Source of the DNA: CAISIP01 sp043759735
GTDB lineage: Bacteria > Pseudomonadota > Gammaproteobacteria > Burkholderiales > Burkholderiaceae_C
NCBI GenBank assembly: GCA_043759735.1
Contig: JAYUQC010000113.1
Coordinates: 1 to 64,000, forward strand
Reading direction: 5' to 3'
Length of the DNA stretch: 64,000 nt
Shown: piece by piece, positions 1 through 10,613 of the stretch
How positions within the stretch are numbered: position 1 is the first letter of the stretch
How the letters are laid out: the number at the start of each line of letters is the position of its first letter
Position numbers and translations under genes: made by a program
The notes under the pieces: model-generated
The model's database searches: none
Told to the model about the DNA's origin: nothing
The model's input: the letters and a program-made list of their open reading frames with translations, nothing else

Positions 1-2
1 TG

Positions 3-122
3 GCCTTCGACTTCAACGACTTCGGCGGCGCCAGCGCGATGTCGTGGCTGCTGTTCGTCGTCGTCGCGCTGCTGACATGGCTCACCAACCGCGCGTTCCG
101 TTCGCGCAGGGGGGCAGCGTGA
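3..122 (+). CDS. Sugar ABC transporter permease, C-terminal end (partial)
   Basis: This is the last 39 codons of a gene that begins before the window; the frame runs from base 3 to the TGA at 120-122. It contains one hydrophobic membrane span (SWLLFVVVALLTWL) followed by a short basic tail, which is the usual end of a MalF/UgpA-type inner-membrane permease. Its stop overlaps the GTG start of the next permease (GTGA), so the two are translationally coupled and should form the heterodimeric channel of one importer. The assignment rests on this position and the terminal helix only, because the diagnostic EAA loop lies outside the window. Confidence 0.7.
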   Translation, partial: AFDFNDFGGASAMSWLLFVVVALLTWLTNRAFRSRRGAA

Positions 123-943
123 AGACGGCGCACCTCGCCCCCTGGGCCGCGCACGCGGTCCTCGCCGTCGGCGCGTTGATCATGCTCGCGCCGTTCTACT
201 TCATGTTCGTGTTCGCGACGAACTCGCGCACGGAGATCTTCAACCTGCCGCCGCCGCTGTGGTTCGGCGACGACCTGGCGGCCAACCTGAAGATCCTCAC
301 CGAGCGCCTGCCGTTCTGGCGCAACCTGGGCTGGAGCCTGTACGTCGCGCTCGCCTCGACCGCACTGACGCTGCTGTTCTGCTCGATGGGCGGCTACGCC
401 TTCGCGCTCTTCGAGTTCCGCTTCAAGAATGCCCTGTTCACGCTCGTGATGGCGACGATGCTGCTGCCGTCCTTCATGAGCATGATCCCGACCTTCCTCA
501 TCATGGACGCGCTGGGTTGGATCGACCAGCACCGGGCGCTCTACATCCCCGGCGCGGCGAGCGCCTTCGGCATCTTCCTGATGCGCCAGTTCGCGTCGGC
601 CGCGGTGCCGCGCGAGCTGGTCGAAGCCGCGCGCATGGACGGCTGCGGCGAGCTCGGCATCTACTGGCACATCGTGCTGCCGCTGTTGAAGCCTGCGTTG
701 GGCACGCTGGGCCTGGTTACCTTCATCGCCTCGTGGAACAACTTCATCGGGCCGCTGATTGTGATGCGCAGCCTCGACAACTACACCCTGCCGCTGGCGC
801 TGCGTACGCTGCAAAGCACCGTCAACACCGAGTGGGGTGCACTGATGACCGGCTCGGCCATCGCCACCACCCCGCTGCTGATCCTGTTCGCGATCTCGTC
901 GCGGCAACTGATTGCCGGCCTGACCGCCGGTGCCGTGAAGTAA
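119..943 (+). CDS. Carbohydrate ABC transporter permease, MalG/UgpE type
   Basis: An inner-membrane permease subunit of a binding-protein-dependent sugar importer, about 274 residues and normal for the family. It has a first membrane helix soon after the start (VLAVGALIMLAPFYFMFVF), further helices, and the cytoplasmic EAA loop (EAARMDGCGELGIYWHIVLP) that docks on the ATPase. An open frame extends back to base 44, but the GTG at 119, overlapping the upstream TGA, gives the expected length and coupling. Next come a GH1 glycosidase, a MalK-like ATPase and a GH31 glycosidase, so the substrate is probably a glucoside or glucose oligosaccharide. The solute-binding protein and regulator would lie upstream of the window. 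Confidence 0.9.
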   Translation: MKTAHLAPWAAHAVLAVGALIMLAPFYFMFVFATNSRTEIFNLPPPLWFGDDLAANLKILTERLPFWRNLGWSLYVALASTALTLLFCSMGGYAFALFEFRFKNALFTLVMATMLLPSFMSMIPTFLIMDALGWIDQHRALYIPGAASAFGIFLMRQFASAAVPRELVEAARMDGCGELGIYWHIVLPLLKPALGTLGLVTFIASWNNFIGPLIVMRSLDNYTLPLALRTLQSTVNTEWGALMTGSAIATTPLLILFAISSRQLIAGLTAGAVK

Positions 944-964
944 CGCCTTGCCAATGAGCACAAC

Positions 965-2320
965 ATGACTGCCGCCACCGACCTCCATCGCGCCTTCCCC
1001 CCCGACTTTGTCTGGGGTGTGGCCACCAGTGCGTTCCAGATCGAAGGCGCCGCCCAGGAAGACGGCAAGGGCGAGTCGATCTGGGACCGCTTCTGCCGCG
1101 TCCCCGGCGCAATCGCCGACGCCAGCAATGGCGACGTGGCATGCGACCATGTTCACCGCCTGGACAGCGATCTGGACATGATCGCCTCGCTGGGCGTGGA
1201 CGCCTACCGCTTCTCGGTGTCGTGGCCGCGCGTGCAGCCGCTGGGTGCTGGCGCGTGGAACGACAAGGGTCTGGCCTTCTACGACCGCATGGTCGATGGC
1301 CTGTTGGCGCGCGGCGTGCAGCCTTACCTGACGCTCAACCACTGGGACCTGCCGCAGGCCCTGCAAGACCAGGGCGGCTGGGCCTCGCGCGACACGGTGC
1401 ACCGCTTCGTCGACTACGCGCGTGGCGTGAACCAGCGCCTGGGCGACCGGCTGGTGGCCATCACGACCCACAACGAGCCCTGGGTCGCGGCCGTGCTCGG
1501 GCATGAGAAGGGCGAGTTTGCGCCCGGCCTGAAGAACCGAAAGGTCTCCAATCAGGTGGCGCATCACTTGCTGCTCAGCCACGGCCTGGCGCTGCAGGCG
1601 CTGCGCGCCGATGGTTGCCGCGCCAAGCTGGGCATCGTGCTCAACCTGGGGCACGGCATGCCGGCCACCGACTCGGCCGCCGACCGGGAGGCGGCCCGCA
1701 TGGATGACCTGCGCGGCCGCTGCTGGTACACCGACCCGCTGTTCAAAGGCAGCTACCCGAAAGAAGTGTTCGAAGAGCTCGGCGCCGATGCGCCCGAGGT
1801 GCAGGCCGGCGACATGGCTCACATCGCCACACCGATGGACTACATCGGGGTCAACTACTACTCGCGCAATGTCTCCAGCGCCGGCAAGCCTTTCGACAAG
1901 ACGACGAGCGGCCTGGCGCTCACCGACATGGGCTGGGAGATCTACCCGCGCGGACTGACCGAGCTGCTGCTGACGCTGCACCGCGAGTACCCGCTGCCGC
2001 CGGTGTACATCACCGAGAACGGCGGCGCGTTCAAGGATCTGGTCACTGACGGGCAGGTGCACGACGCCGACCGCACCGAGTATTTGCAGACCCACATCGC
2101 CGCCGTCGCCCAGGCGCTGCAGCAGGGCGTGCCGATGGCCGGCTACATGGTCTGGAGCCTGATGGACAACTTCGAGTGGTCCAGTGGCTACGCCAAGCGC
2201 TTCGGCATCGTGCACGTCGACTACGCCACGCAGCAACGCACGCTCAAGGACAGCGCACATTGGTATCGGCACTTTCTGCAGCAATGCCACGCCGGCCGAT
2301 CCGGCGCGAAGGGGGGCTGA
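965..2320 (+). CDS. Glycoside hydrolase family 1 beta-glucosidase
   Basis: A 451-residue GH1 retaining glycosidase, full length for the family. The N-terminal signature FVWGVATSAFQIEGA is present. The acid/base Glu is E171 in THNEP and the nucleophile is E351 in ITENG. The sugar-binding motif near the end (SLMDNFEWSSGYAKRFG) is also intact. No signal peptide is seen, so it should act in the cytoplasm on imported beta-glucosides. It lies 21 bases after the permease stop and one base before the GTG of the ATPase gene, firmly inside the operon. Whether the natural substrate is cellobiose or another aryl- or alkyl-glucoside cannot be read from the sequence. Confidence 0.93.
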   Translation: MTAATDLHRAFPPDFVWGVATSAFQIEGAAQEDGKGESIWDRFCRVPGAIADASNGDVACDHVHRLDSDLDMIASLGVDAYRFSVSWPRVQPLGAGAWNDKGLAFYDRMVDGLLARGVQPYLTLNHWDLPQALQDQGGWASRDTVHRFVDYARGVNQRLGDRLVAITTHNEPWVAAVLGHEKGEFAPGLKNRKVSNQVAHHLLLSHGLALQALRADGCRAKLGIVLNLGHGMPATDSAADREAARMDDLRGRCWYTDPLFKGSYPKEVFEELGADAPEVQAGDMAHIATPMDYIGVNYYSRNVSSAGKPFDKTTSGLALTDMGWEIYPRGLTELLLTLHREYPLPPVYITENGGAFKDLVTDGQVHDADRTEYLQTHIAAVAQALQQGVPMAGYMVWSLMDNFEWSSGYAKRFGIVHVDYATQQRTLKDSAHWYRHFLQQCHAGRSGAKGG

Positions 2321-2321
2321 G

Positions 2322-3370
<1,049 letters not shown>

Positions 3371-3374
<4 letters not shown>

Positions 3375-5515
3375 AGTCGCTGCGCGCCGCCGGTGCCGCG
3401 CGTGCCGATGGCCACGGCATCACGCTGGCGCTCGGCGGCGGCGCCCAACTGGCGCTCGAGATACTGGAGAGTGACATCGCGCGGGTTCGCATCAAGCCCG
3501 TCGCGGGTTACCGCGAGCCCCGCACCTGGGCCATCGCGCCGCTGGCGGGTATGGATGTCGCATGGACCGGCCGCGCGCGCGACGACCGCAGCGGCTTTGC
3601 GTGCCCTGCGGCACGGGTGTCACAGGTCGATTGCGCCATCACGCTGCACACCGATGACTTGTCACTGACGTTGCGCACGGAACCACTGGCACTGCGCTGG
3701 ACCGACAGCCAGGGCCGCCTGCTGCTGGAAGACCGCGCCAGTGCCGCCTACATGGCCAGCCGCCGCACTGGCGCGATCCGCCACTACCTGCAACGCGAAC
3801 CCGGCGACCGCTACTACGGCCTGGGCGACAAGACCGGCGCGCTGAATCTGCACGGCCGGCGCCTGCGCACACTGGCGATGGACGCGCTGGGCTACGACCC
3901 GCGCAGCGGCGACCCGCTGTACAAACACTGGCCGTTCGTGCTGAGCCGCAGCAGCGACGGCGCCTGGTGCGGCATCTATTACGACACGCTGGCGCCCTGC
4001 ACCTTCGACCTGGGCTGCGAACACGACAACTACCACGGCCTGTACAGGCATGTCGAAATCGACGATGGCGACCTGGACTATTACGTCATCACCGGCGCCA
4101 CGCCCGCCGCGGTGATTGCGCGATTCGTGCGCCTGATCGGCGGCACCCATCTGCCGCCACGCTGGTCGCTCGGCTATGCGCAGACCGCGATGGGCCTGGC
4201 CGACGCGCCCGATGCGCAGCAGCAACTCGACAGCTTCATCAGCCGCATCGAACAGGAGGGAATTCCCTGCTCGGCTTTCCACTACGGTTCGGGTTATTCA
4301 TCGCGCGGCAAGCGGCGTTATGTCTTCACCTGGAACAACGACAAGTTTCCGGACCCGAAAACTCTCAACGCGCGTTTCCATGCATCGGGCATGCAGGTGG
4401 TGGCCAATATCAAACCCTGCCTGCTCGACGACCACCCGGCCTACGCGCAAGTGGCAGCGCAGGGCGGCTTCATCCACGACGCGCAAGGGCAACAGCCGGT
4501 GCTGGAACCTTTTTGGGACGGGATGGGCGCGCACCTCGATTTCACCAACGCCGCCACGGTTGCGTGGTGGCAGCAAAACCTGCAGCGACAGGTGCTGGAC
4601 TACGGCATCGACGTGGGCTGGAACGACAACAACGAATACGCCATCCTGGATGACGACGCACAGTGCGATGGCTTCGGCACGCCGGTACCGATGCACCGTG
4701 CGCGCCCGCTTCAAGGCCTGCTGATGACCCGCGCCAGCTTCGAAGCCCAGGCCCGGCACAGGCCGGGCGAGCCGGTGTTCAGCGTCAGCCGTGCCGGCCC
4801 GCCCGGCATCCAGCGTTATGCGCAGACCTGGAGCGGCGACAACACCACCAGCTGGGAAAGCCTGCGCTGGAATATCCGCACCGGACTGCAGATGTCGCTG
4901 TCGGGCCTGTTCAACGTCGGCCATGATGTCGGGGGCTTTGCCGGGCCGATACCGGATCCCGAACTGTTTCTGCGCTGGGTCCAGGCCTGTTGCTTGAACC
5001 CGCGCATGGTGATGAACTCGTGGAAGTCGGATGGCACAAACAATGTGCCCTGGCTGCACCCCGAGGTGACCGAACAGGTGGCGGCGGCGATCCGGCTGCG
5101 CTACACGCTGATGCCCTACCTGTGGTCGCTGTTCGAACGTGCCAGCAGTCAGCATGAACCGATCATCCGGCCGACGTTCTATGACTTTCCGGACGACGAA
5201 TGCTGCTTCGAGGATGGCGATGCTTTCATGCTGGGCCCGGATTTGCTGGTGGCGCCGGTGGTGGAGCAAGGCGCCACCAGCCGCCGTGTTTATTTGCCGG
5301 TCGGGCCCGGCCAATGGATCGACTTCCACACCGAGCGATCGTTTGCGGCCGGGCAGGTCCATACGATCCAGACTCCCTGGTCGGCGTTGCCGCTGTTTGC
5401 CCGAGCGGGTGCCTCGATACCGGTTTCCTGCAGCGCGACAGGGCGCGCTCGGCATGACGACCCGGCCGTTGAAGCGCGGGTGTTCCCACCAGGCACTGGC
5501 CGGGTGCCTGGTTAG
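3371..5515 (+). CDS. Glycoside hydrolase family 31 alpha-glucosidase
   Basis: A 714-residue GH31 enzyme, probably cytoplasmic and hydrolysing alpha-linked glucosides brought in by the upstream transporter. The nucleophile is D419 in WNDNNEY and the acid/base is D490 in WSGDNTTSWE; the N-terminal beta domain includes RYYGLGDKTG. Its ATG overlaps the stop of the ATPase gene. The C-terminus is odd: after the proximal beta domain (LPLFARAGASIP) the protein stops within about 30 residues at FPPGTGRVPG. Relatives usually continue into a distal beta domain with an acidic EDDG-type segment, so the gene may be naturally truncated. No matching continuation was found in the other frames downstream. Confidence 0.9.
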
Positions 5516-5732
5516 GGCGCCGCTGTACCCGCGACCGGCTGCGCGCCTTGCATGTGCCCAATCCCCACAAAGCGGGGACCTCAGGACTTTCCGGCCGCGT
5601 GCCGGATCGAGCCGGAAACGCCATAATGAAACGGCTTGAATGCAGCAAGCGCAATAACGAAACCCTTTCGGTCGTGGCAGCCAGGGCGACCTGCCGTTCG
5701 GGACACCATCACTGCGTCACAAGGGGAGTTGC

Positions 5733-6899
5733 GTGCCGACCTCGACTGAGATTGCGACGATCCTGATCGTTGACGACACGCCTAGCAACCTGGCGCTGAT
5801 GGTTGAAATCCTGCGACCGGAGTACCGCACCAAGGTTGCCATCAACGGCGAAAAGGCGCTGGAACTGGCCACCGGTGCAGATCCGCCAGACCTTATCCTG
5901 CTTGACATCATGATGCCCGGCCTGAACGGATATGAGGTCTGCAGGCGCATCAAGGCGAGGCCGCAAACCCGCAACATTCCCATCATCTTCATCTCGGCCA
6001 TGGGCGAGATCGAGGACGAGACCAAGGGCCTGGGCCTGGGCGGTGTGGACTATGTGACCAAGCCCATCAGCCCTGCCATCGTCAAAGCGCGGATCCGGAC
6101 CCACCTGGCGGTGGCCCACCAGGCGCGCGAACTCGAGCGCCTGGTGACGCGGCTGGAGCACCAGGCGGCCGAGCTCTCGGAGCTCAACCGCACGCTCGAG
6201 CAGCGCATAGCCGATGGTGTGGCCCAACTTGACCGCCTCGGCAAGCTCAAACGTTTTTTTTCGCCATCTGTTGTGGAACTGATGCTGTCCGGCGCCACCG
6301 ACGACCCGCTCAAGAGCCACCGACGCGAAGTGGCCGCGGTGTTTGTCGACCTGCGCGGATTCACCGCTTTCACCGAGACATCCGATCCGGAAGACGTGAT
6401 GCATGTGATCCACCAGTACCACGATGCCATGGGGGCGTTGGTGATGTCGCACGGCGGCACGCTCGAGCATTTCGCCGGCGACGGCATGATGATCTACTTC
6501 AATGATCCGGTCGAGATTGAGAACCCGGCCCTGGTCGCGGTGGACATGGCGATCGGCATGCAGCGCCGGTTTGCATCACTGGCCCAGGGATGGCAACGAC
6601 GCGGATATGCGTTGTCGATGGGCATCGGGGTGGCCCAGGGTTTTGCAACGATCGGCGCAATCGGGTTCGAGGGCCGGCGCGATTACGGGGTGATCGGCAA
6701 TGTGACCAATCTCGCGGCGCGGCTGTGCGCCGAAGCGCGTGGCGGGCAGATCCTGGTATCGCAGCGCGTGCATGGCTTCGTCACGGACTTTGCCATCACC
6801 GAACACATAGGCGAACTGGAGCTCAAGGGTTTTCACCGGCCGGTGCCGGCTTTCTCTGTACAGGGGCGGGTGGGATCGGCCATCAACGACGCCACGTGA
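5733..6899 (+). CDS. Response regulator fused to class III adenylate/guanylate cyclase
   Basis: A 388-residue cytoplasmic signalling protein. Residues 8-125 form a receiver domain with acidic pocket D14/D15, phospho-acceptor D58 (LLDIMMPG) and K110. Residues about 128-175 look like a coiled coil (ARELERLVTRLEHQAAELSE). Residues about 195-375 are a class III nucleotidyl cyclase with metal-binding D206 (VFVDLRGF) and D250 (FAGDG). Phosphorylation should therefore control cyclic nucleotide synthesis. The GTG start is preceded by AGGGGAG at 5722-5728. A hybrid histidine kinase follows after 10 bases and is the likely phosphodonor. The choice of cAMP over cGMP is family inference. Confidence 0.9.
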   Translation: MPTSTEIATILIVDDTPSNLALMVEILRPEYRTKVAINGEKALELATGADPPDLILLDIMMPGLNGYEVCRRIKARPQTRNIPIIFISAMGEIEDETKGLGLGGVDYVTKPISPAIVKARIRTHLAVAHQARELERLVTRLEHQAAELSELNRTLEQRIADGVAQLDRLGKLKRFFSPSVVELMLSGATDDPLKSHRREVAAVFVDLRGFTAFTETSDPEDVMHVIHQYHDAMGALVMSHGGTLEHFAGDGMMIYFNDPVEIENPALVAVDMAIGMQRRFASLAQGWQRRGYALSMGIGVAQGFATIGAIGFEGRRDYGVIGNVTNLAARLCAEARGGQILVSQRVHGFVTDFAITEHIGELELKGFHRPVPAFSVQGRVGSAINDAT

Positions 6900-6909
6900 A
6901 GGGGGTCGG

Positions 6910-9900
6910 ATGAAGCTGCGCAGGGTGTCCGTGTGGTTTTTTGGGATCGTGCTGTTTGCACTGGCCGCCAACGCCATGTTTCTGGTGCTTATCAAGCGTA
7001 CCTACGATACGGTTGCGATCGCGCAGGAGCATCGCCAGAGTTCACTACGATTGGCCAGCGAACTGCAGCAGGAAACCGAACAACTGGCGCGACTGGTACG
7101 TGCCTACACCAGCACGGGTGAAGCGCGCTACCTTCTGTACTACTACGACATTCTCGCTGTGCGCGAAGGCGACAAGGCGCCGCCGGCGCTAGCCAATCCC
7201 ACGTCTTACTGGGATGCTGTCATTGCCGGCCGTGTCAAGCACGCGATACCAGCCGATGGCGTCAAGCGCTCGGTCGTCGAGCTGATGAAGTCCCAGGGCT
7301 TTGGCGAGTTGGAACTGACGGCGCTCGATCAGGTTTTCGCGGCGACAGCGGCGATGAACAAGGTCGAGCAGACCGCTTTCGCCGCTACGCAAGGTTTGTA
7401 CAACCCGCAAACCCGGGAGTTTGTGTCGGACGGTCAGCCGCGCCTGGATTTCGCCAGCCAATTGGCGCATAGTGCCGAGTACAACGCCCTCAAGGCGAAC
7501 CTGTCGCAAGCCGTCAGCGGCCTGGTAGTGCTGACCGACCGACGGACCAGCGCCGAGGTGGCCCGAACCGGCGAGGCGCTCGAGCGCTGGATCCTGTTGT
7601 CCTTGGTCAGCATGGCGGCCACCATCATCATGGCCGTGCTGGCCTTGCGCGTGATCCGGCGCAATGTGCTGGTGCCGATCCATCGTCTGGGCAAGAACGC
7701 CGATCGGCTTGCAGAAGGTGACTATGCGACGCGCACCGGCACATTGCACGGATTTGACGAACTGACTGCGCTGGGGCGCACCGTCGATGCCATGGCACAG
7801 GCGATCGAAGACGACATCGGGCACCGTCGCATCGTTCAGCAGGAGCTGGAGATAGCGCGCAAACAGGCGGAAGACGCGACTCGCGCCAAGTCGATGTTCC
7901 TGGCCAACATGAGCCATGAGATTCGCACCCCGATGAACGCCATCCTGGGAATGGCCTACCTGGCCTTGAAAACCAAGCTCAGTCCGCGCCAGCACGACTA
8001 CGTGAGCAAGATCCACGATGCTGCCCGGTCGTTGCTGGGCATCATCAATGACATTCTTGACTTCTCGAAGGTTGAGGCGGGAAAACTTGAACTGGAGGAA
8101 GGGCGATTCAGGATCGAGGATGTCGCGGGGCAATCCTTGTCGCTGCTGCGCCAGCGTGCGCACGAAAAGGACATCGAGTTGCTTTTCGATGTGTCCGAGT
8201 CCCGATTGCTCGGCGAAAGCGGCGCCCTGATGGGTGACGCGCTGCGCCTGGGTCAGGTTCTGACGAACCTGCTGTCGAATGCGGTGAAGTTCACGCATCA
8301 GGGGCACGTGAAGCTGATGATCCAGATCAACGAAGCCGATGCACAAGGCGTCACGCTGCAGTTCACCGTGCGCGATACTGGTATCGGCATGACACAGGAA
8401 CAGATTGAACGCTTGTTCCAGGAGTTCACCCAGGCTGACGGTTCGACCACCCGCAGGTATGGCGGCACAGGGTTGGGCTTGACCATATCCAAGCGCATCG
8501 TCGAGTTGATGGGCGGGACAATATGGGTCGACAGCGTGCCGTCGCGCGGGTCCAGCTTCAACTTCACCGCGCGATTTTCGCTGACCAGGCCACCGGCCCC
8601 GCCAGCAATACCGATGCCGCGTGCCGATGCGATGCGCGTACTGGTGGCGGATGACCAACCTGACGCGCGCGGGGCGTTGGTGGACCTGTTGGGCGCCCTG
8701 GGCGTTGGCGCGGGGCCTGCCGGCGGCATCGACCAGGCTGATGACGGCGATACTGCGTTGGCGATGGTCGAGCAGGCAGAAGCGGAGCAACGGCCTTACG
8801 ACCTGTTGCTGATCGACTGGGTCATGCCACGGCTCGATGGCGCGGCTGTATTGACGGCATTGCAGGCACGCCATGGCCATTCGAAGACACCACTGCCGGT
8901 CGTTGTTTCCGCCTACGATTCAGATCTGTTGTACAACACCGCCAGCGCGCTGGGCGTTCAGCATTTTCTGCCCAAACCGGTGTTGCCGGAGTCGTTGCGC
9001 GATCTGATTAAGTGGCTGGTCGGAAGCGAAGGCAATGTGCCGCCTGTGCTTGTGACCTCTGCGGACGCCGTCGACCTTTCAGGGTTGCGGGTGCTGCTGG
9101 TCGAGGACAACTCGATCAACCAGCAACTGGCCGTGGAACTGCTGCAGGCGCGGGGTGTGGAAGTCGAAGTCGCCGAAAATGGCCAGGTTGGCATAGATCG
9201 GATAAACGCCCACCAACCGGGGCACTACCAAGTGGTGCTGATGGATTTGCAGATGCCTGTGATGGACGGCTATGAAGCCACGCGACTGCTGCGCCTGGAC
9301 GAGCGTCACGTCAACCTGCCCATCATCGCCATGACGGCGCATGCAATGGCGGAGGAGCGCGAGCGGTGCCAGGTGTTGGGTATGAACACCCATATCAGCA
9401 AGCCAATTGATCCTGATGCCCTGTACGCGACGTTAGCCGAATTCATGACCCTGCCCGCCGTCGACCGACCGGGTCCTGTAACTACTGTGATCAACCGCCC
9501 GACGCTGACAACAACGGACGCCCCAGCTGAACTGTCACCGATCGCGGGGCTCGACATGGCCGCCGGCCTGCACCACGCCAACGGGAATATGAGCCTCTAT
9601 ACCAAGCTGCTGAGAAGCTTTGCCAATGATTTTTCAGGATTCATCGTCGACGTTGAGTCCATGATTGAGTCCGGTAGTTGGGATGATGCACTGCGCCGTG
9701 TGCATACTCTCAAGGGGCTTTGCGCCACGTTGGGAGCAAATGAAGTCCGCAAAATGGCTGCCGCACTCGAGACGGCAGTGCAAGACAGAGAACGCGATTT
9801 GGCGCGACAGCATTTGGAACGGGTTGGGGCGTCGCTCCCATTATTGCTTAATGCGATCAATGAGGTGTTGGGCAATACCAACCTGGCTTTGCCCGAATAC

Positions 9901-10185
9901 TTTCAGACGGAGCCATCGACCAATTCGGTGCATCAACCCAACGGCCCTCCGATCAAAAATGCAGAATGGCTGACCAAACTCAAGGAATTATTGGAGCAAG
10001 GGGACACCGACTCTAATGTGTTCTGGGAGGCGCGCAAAACCGGAATCTGTAACCCACTGCCACTCTACATTGCAGAGCGGCTTTCGATTGCGATTGAAGC
10101 GTTTGATTACGATGAGGCGTTGCGATTGTTGGCGACGGGAGTTGATCCAACGTCGACGGAAGATGTCTCTGGACGAGACCGATAG
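6910..10185 (+). CDS. Hybrid sensor histidine kinase with two receivers and HPt domain
   Basis: A 1091-residue inner-membrane kinase. Helices at about 8-28 and 227-247 flank a roughly 200-residue periplasmic sensor region of no recognised family. Then come HAMP, HisKA with H336 (MSHEIRTPMNAILG), a HATPase domain (N box around 454-461, G boxes 489-525), receiver 1 with D636, receiver 2 with D779, and an HPt domain with H932 (HTLKGLCATLGA). About 120 further C-terminal residues have no evident domain. This is a full phosphorelay layout (His-Asp-His). It lies 10 bases after the receiver-cyclase gene, suggesting that the HPt passes phosphate to that protein. The last 600 bases are visibly AT-richer, like the genes that follow. 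Confidence 0.93.
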   Translation: MKLRRVSVWFFGIVLFALAANAMFLVLIKRTYDTVAIAQEHRQSSLRLASELQQETEQLARLVRAYTSTGEARYLLYYYDILAVREGDKAPPALANPTSYWDAVIAGRVKHAIPADGVKRSVVELMKSQGFGELELTALDQVFAATAAMNKVEQTAFAATQGLYNPQTREFVSDGQPRLDFASQLAHSAEYNALKANLSQAVSGLVVLTDRRTSAEVARTGEALERWILLSLVSMAATIIMAVLALRVIRRNVLVPIHRLGKNADRLAEGDYATRTGTLHGFDELTALGRTVDAMAQAIEDDIGHRRIVQQELEIARKQAEDATRAKSMFLANMSHEIRTPMNAILGMAYLALKTKLSPRQHDYVSKIHDAARSLLGIINDILDFSKVEAGKLELEEGRFRIEDVAGQSLSLLRQRAHEKDIELLFDVSESRLLGESGALMGDALRLGQVLTNLLSNAVKFTHQGHVKLMIQINEADAQGVTLQFTVRDTGIGMTQEQIERLFQEFTQADGSTTRRYGGTGLGLTISKRIVELMGGTIWVDSVPSRGSSFNFTARFSLTRPPAPPAIPMPRADAMRVLVADDQPDARGALVDLLGALGVGAGPAGGIDQADDGDTALAMVEQAEAEQRPYDLLLIDWVMPRLDGAAVLTALQARHGHSKTPLPVVVSAYDSDLLYNTASALGVQHFLPKPVLPESLRDLIKWLVGSEGNVPPVLVTSADAVDLSGLRVLLVEDNSINQQLAVELLQARGVEVEVAENGQVGIDRINAHQPGHYQVVLMDLQMPVMDGYEATRLLRLDERHVNLPIIAMTAHAMAEERERCQVLGMNTHISKPIDPDALYATLAEFMTLPAVDRPGPVTTVINRPTLTTTDAPAELSPIAGLDMAAGLHHANGNMSLYTKLLRSFANDFSGFIVDVESMIESGSWDDALRRVHTLKGLCATLGANEVRKMAAALETAVQDRERDLARQHLERVGASLPLLLNAINEVLGNTNLALPEYFQTEPSTNSVHQPNGPPIKNAEWLTKLKELLEQGDTDSNVFWEARKTGICNPLPLYIAERLSIAIEAFDYDEALRLLATGVDPTSTEDVSGRDR

Positions 10186-10520
10186 GAAAACAACACTCTG
10201 CCCGACAAAGCCGATGCGCTCTTTTACTTCATTGGCTATCATCGGTGTACGTAACCAAGATCGGGTCTCTAGTTCAATGAAAGTGGACGTCAATCTCGGT
10301 ACATGGTGGTCGATTTCCCCCTATCGATTTTTGCCTTGCAGACCTATCCCTGATCGAAGGACAACGCGAATATAGATAGGCAGCCGTTTAATCTCGAACA
10401 GATGCGAAGTACTTTTCCGCCAACGGTAAGTGTATCCGTGACGGCCCTTCGGCGGCCTTCAATCACATGTGAAATGGCGTTGGTTCCCGGGCAATCAATC
10501 ATCACTGGTAAGACTACATT
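10186..10520. other. Intergenic region, AT-richer, no gene recognised
   Basis: About 335 bases between the hybrid kinase and the porin-like gene. The composition is clearly AT-richer than the flanking sugar operon. No RNA gene or convincing short coding frame was seen. A GC-rich imperfect hairpin (GGCCCTTCGGCGGCC, about 10443-10457) could act as a processing site or weak terminator, but no T-run follows. The gap suggests that the porin-like gene may have its own promoter. Confidence 0.4.
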
Positions 10521-10613
10521 GTGCGAATACTTCGTCTGTCCAAATTTCTGAGCTTGGCTTGGCTCTGGCTACGGGGCGAGTCGTGCGATGGAATTGGTCG
10601 GACCAGTGATCGA

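Noticed and set aside
7189..8880. Long minus-strand open frame opposite the hybrid kinase
   Set aside because: High-GC antisense shadow; the plus-strand HisKA, HATPase and receiver motifs explain the sequence.
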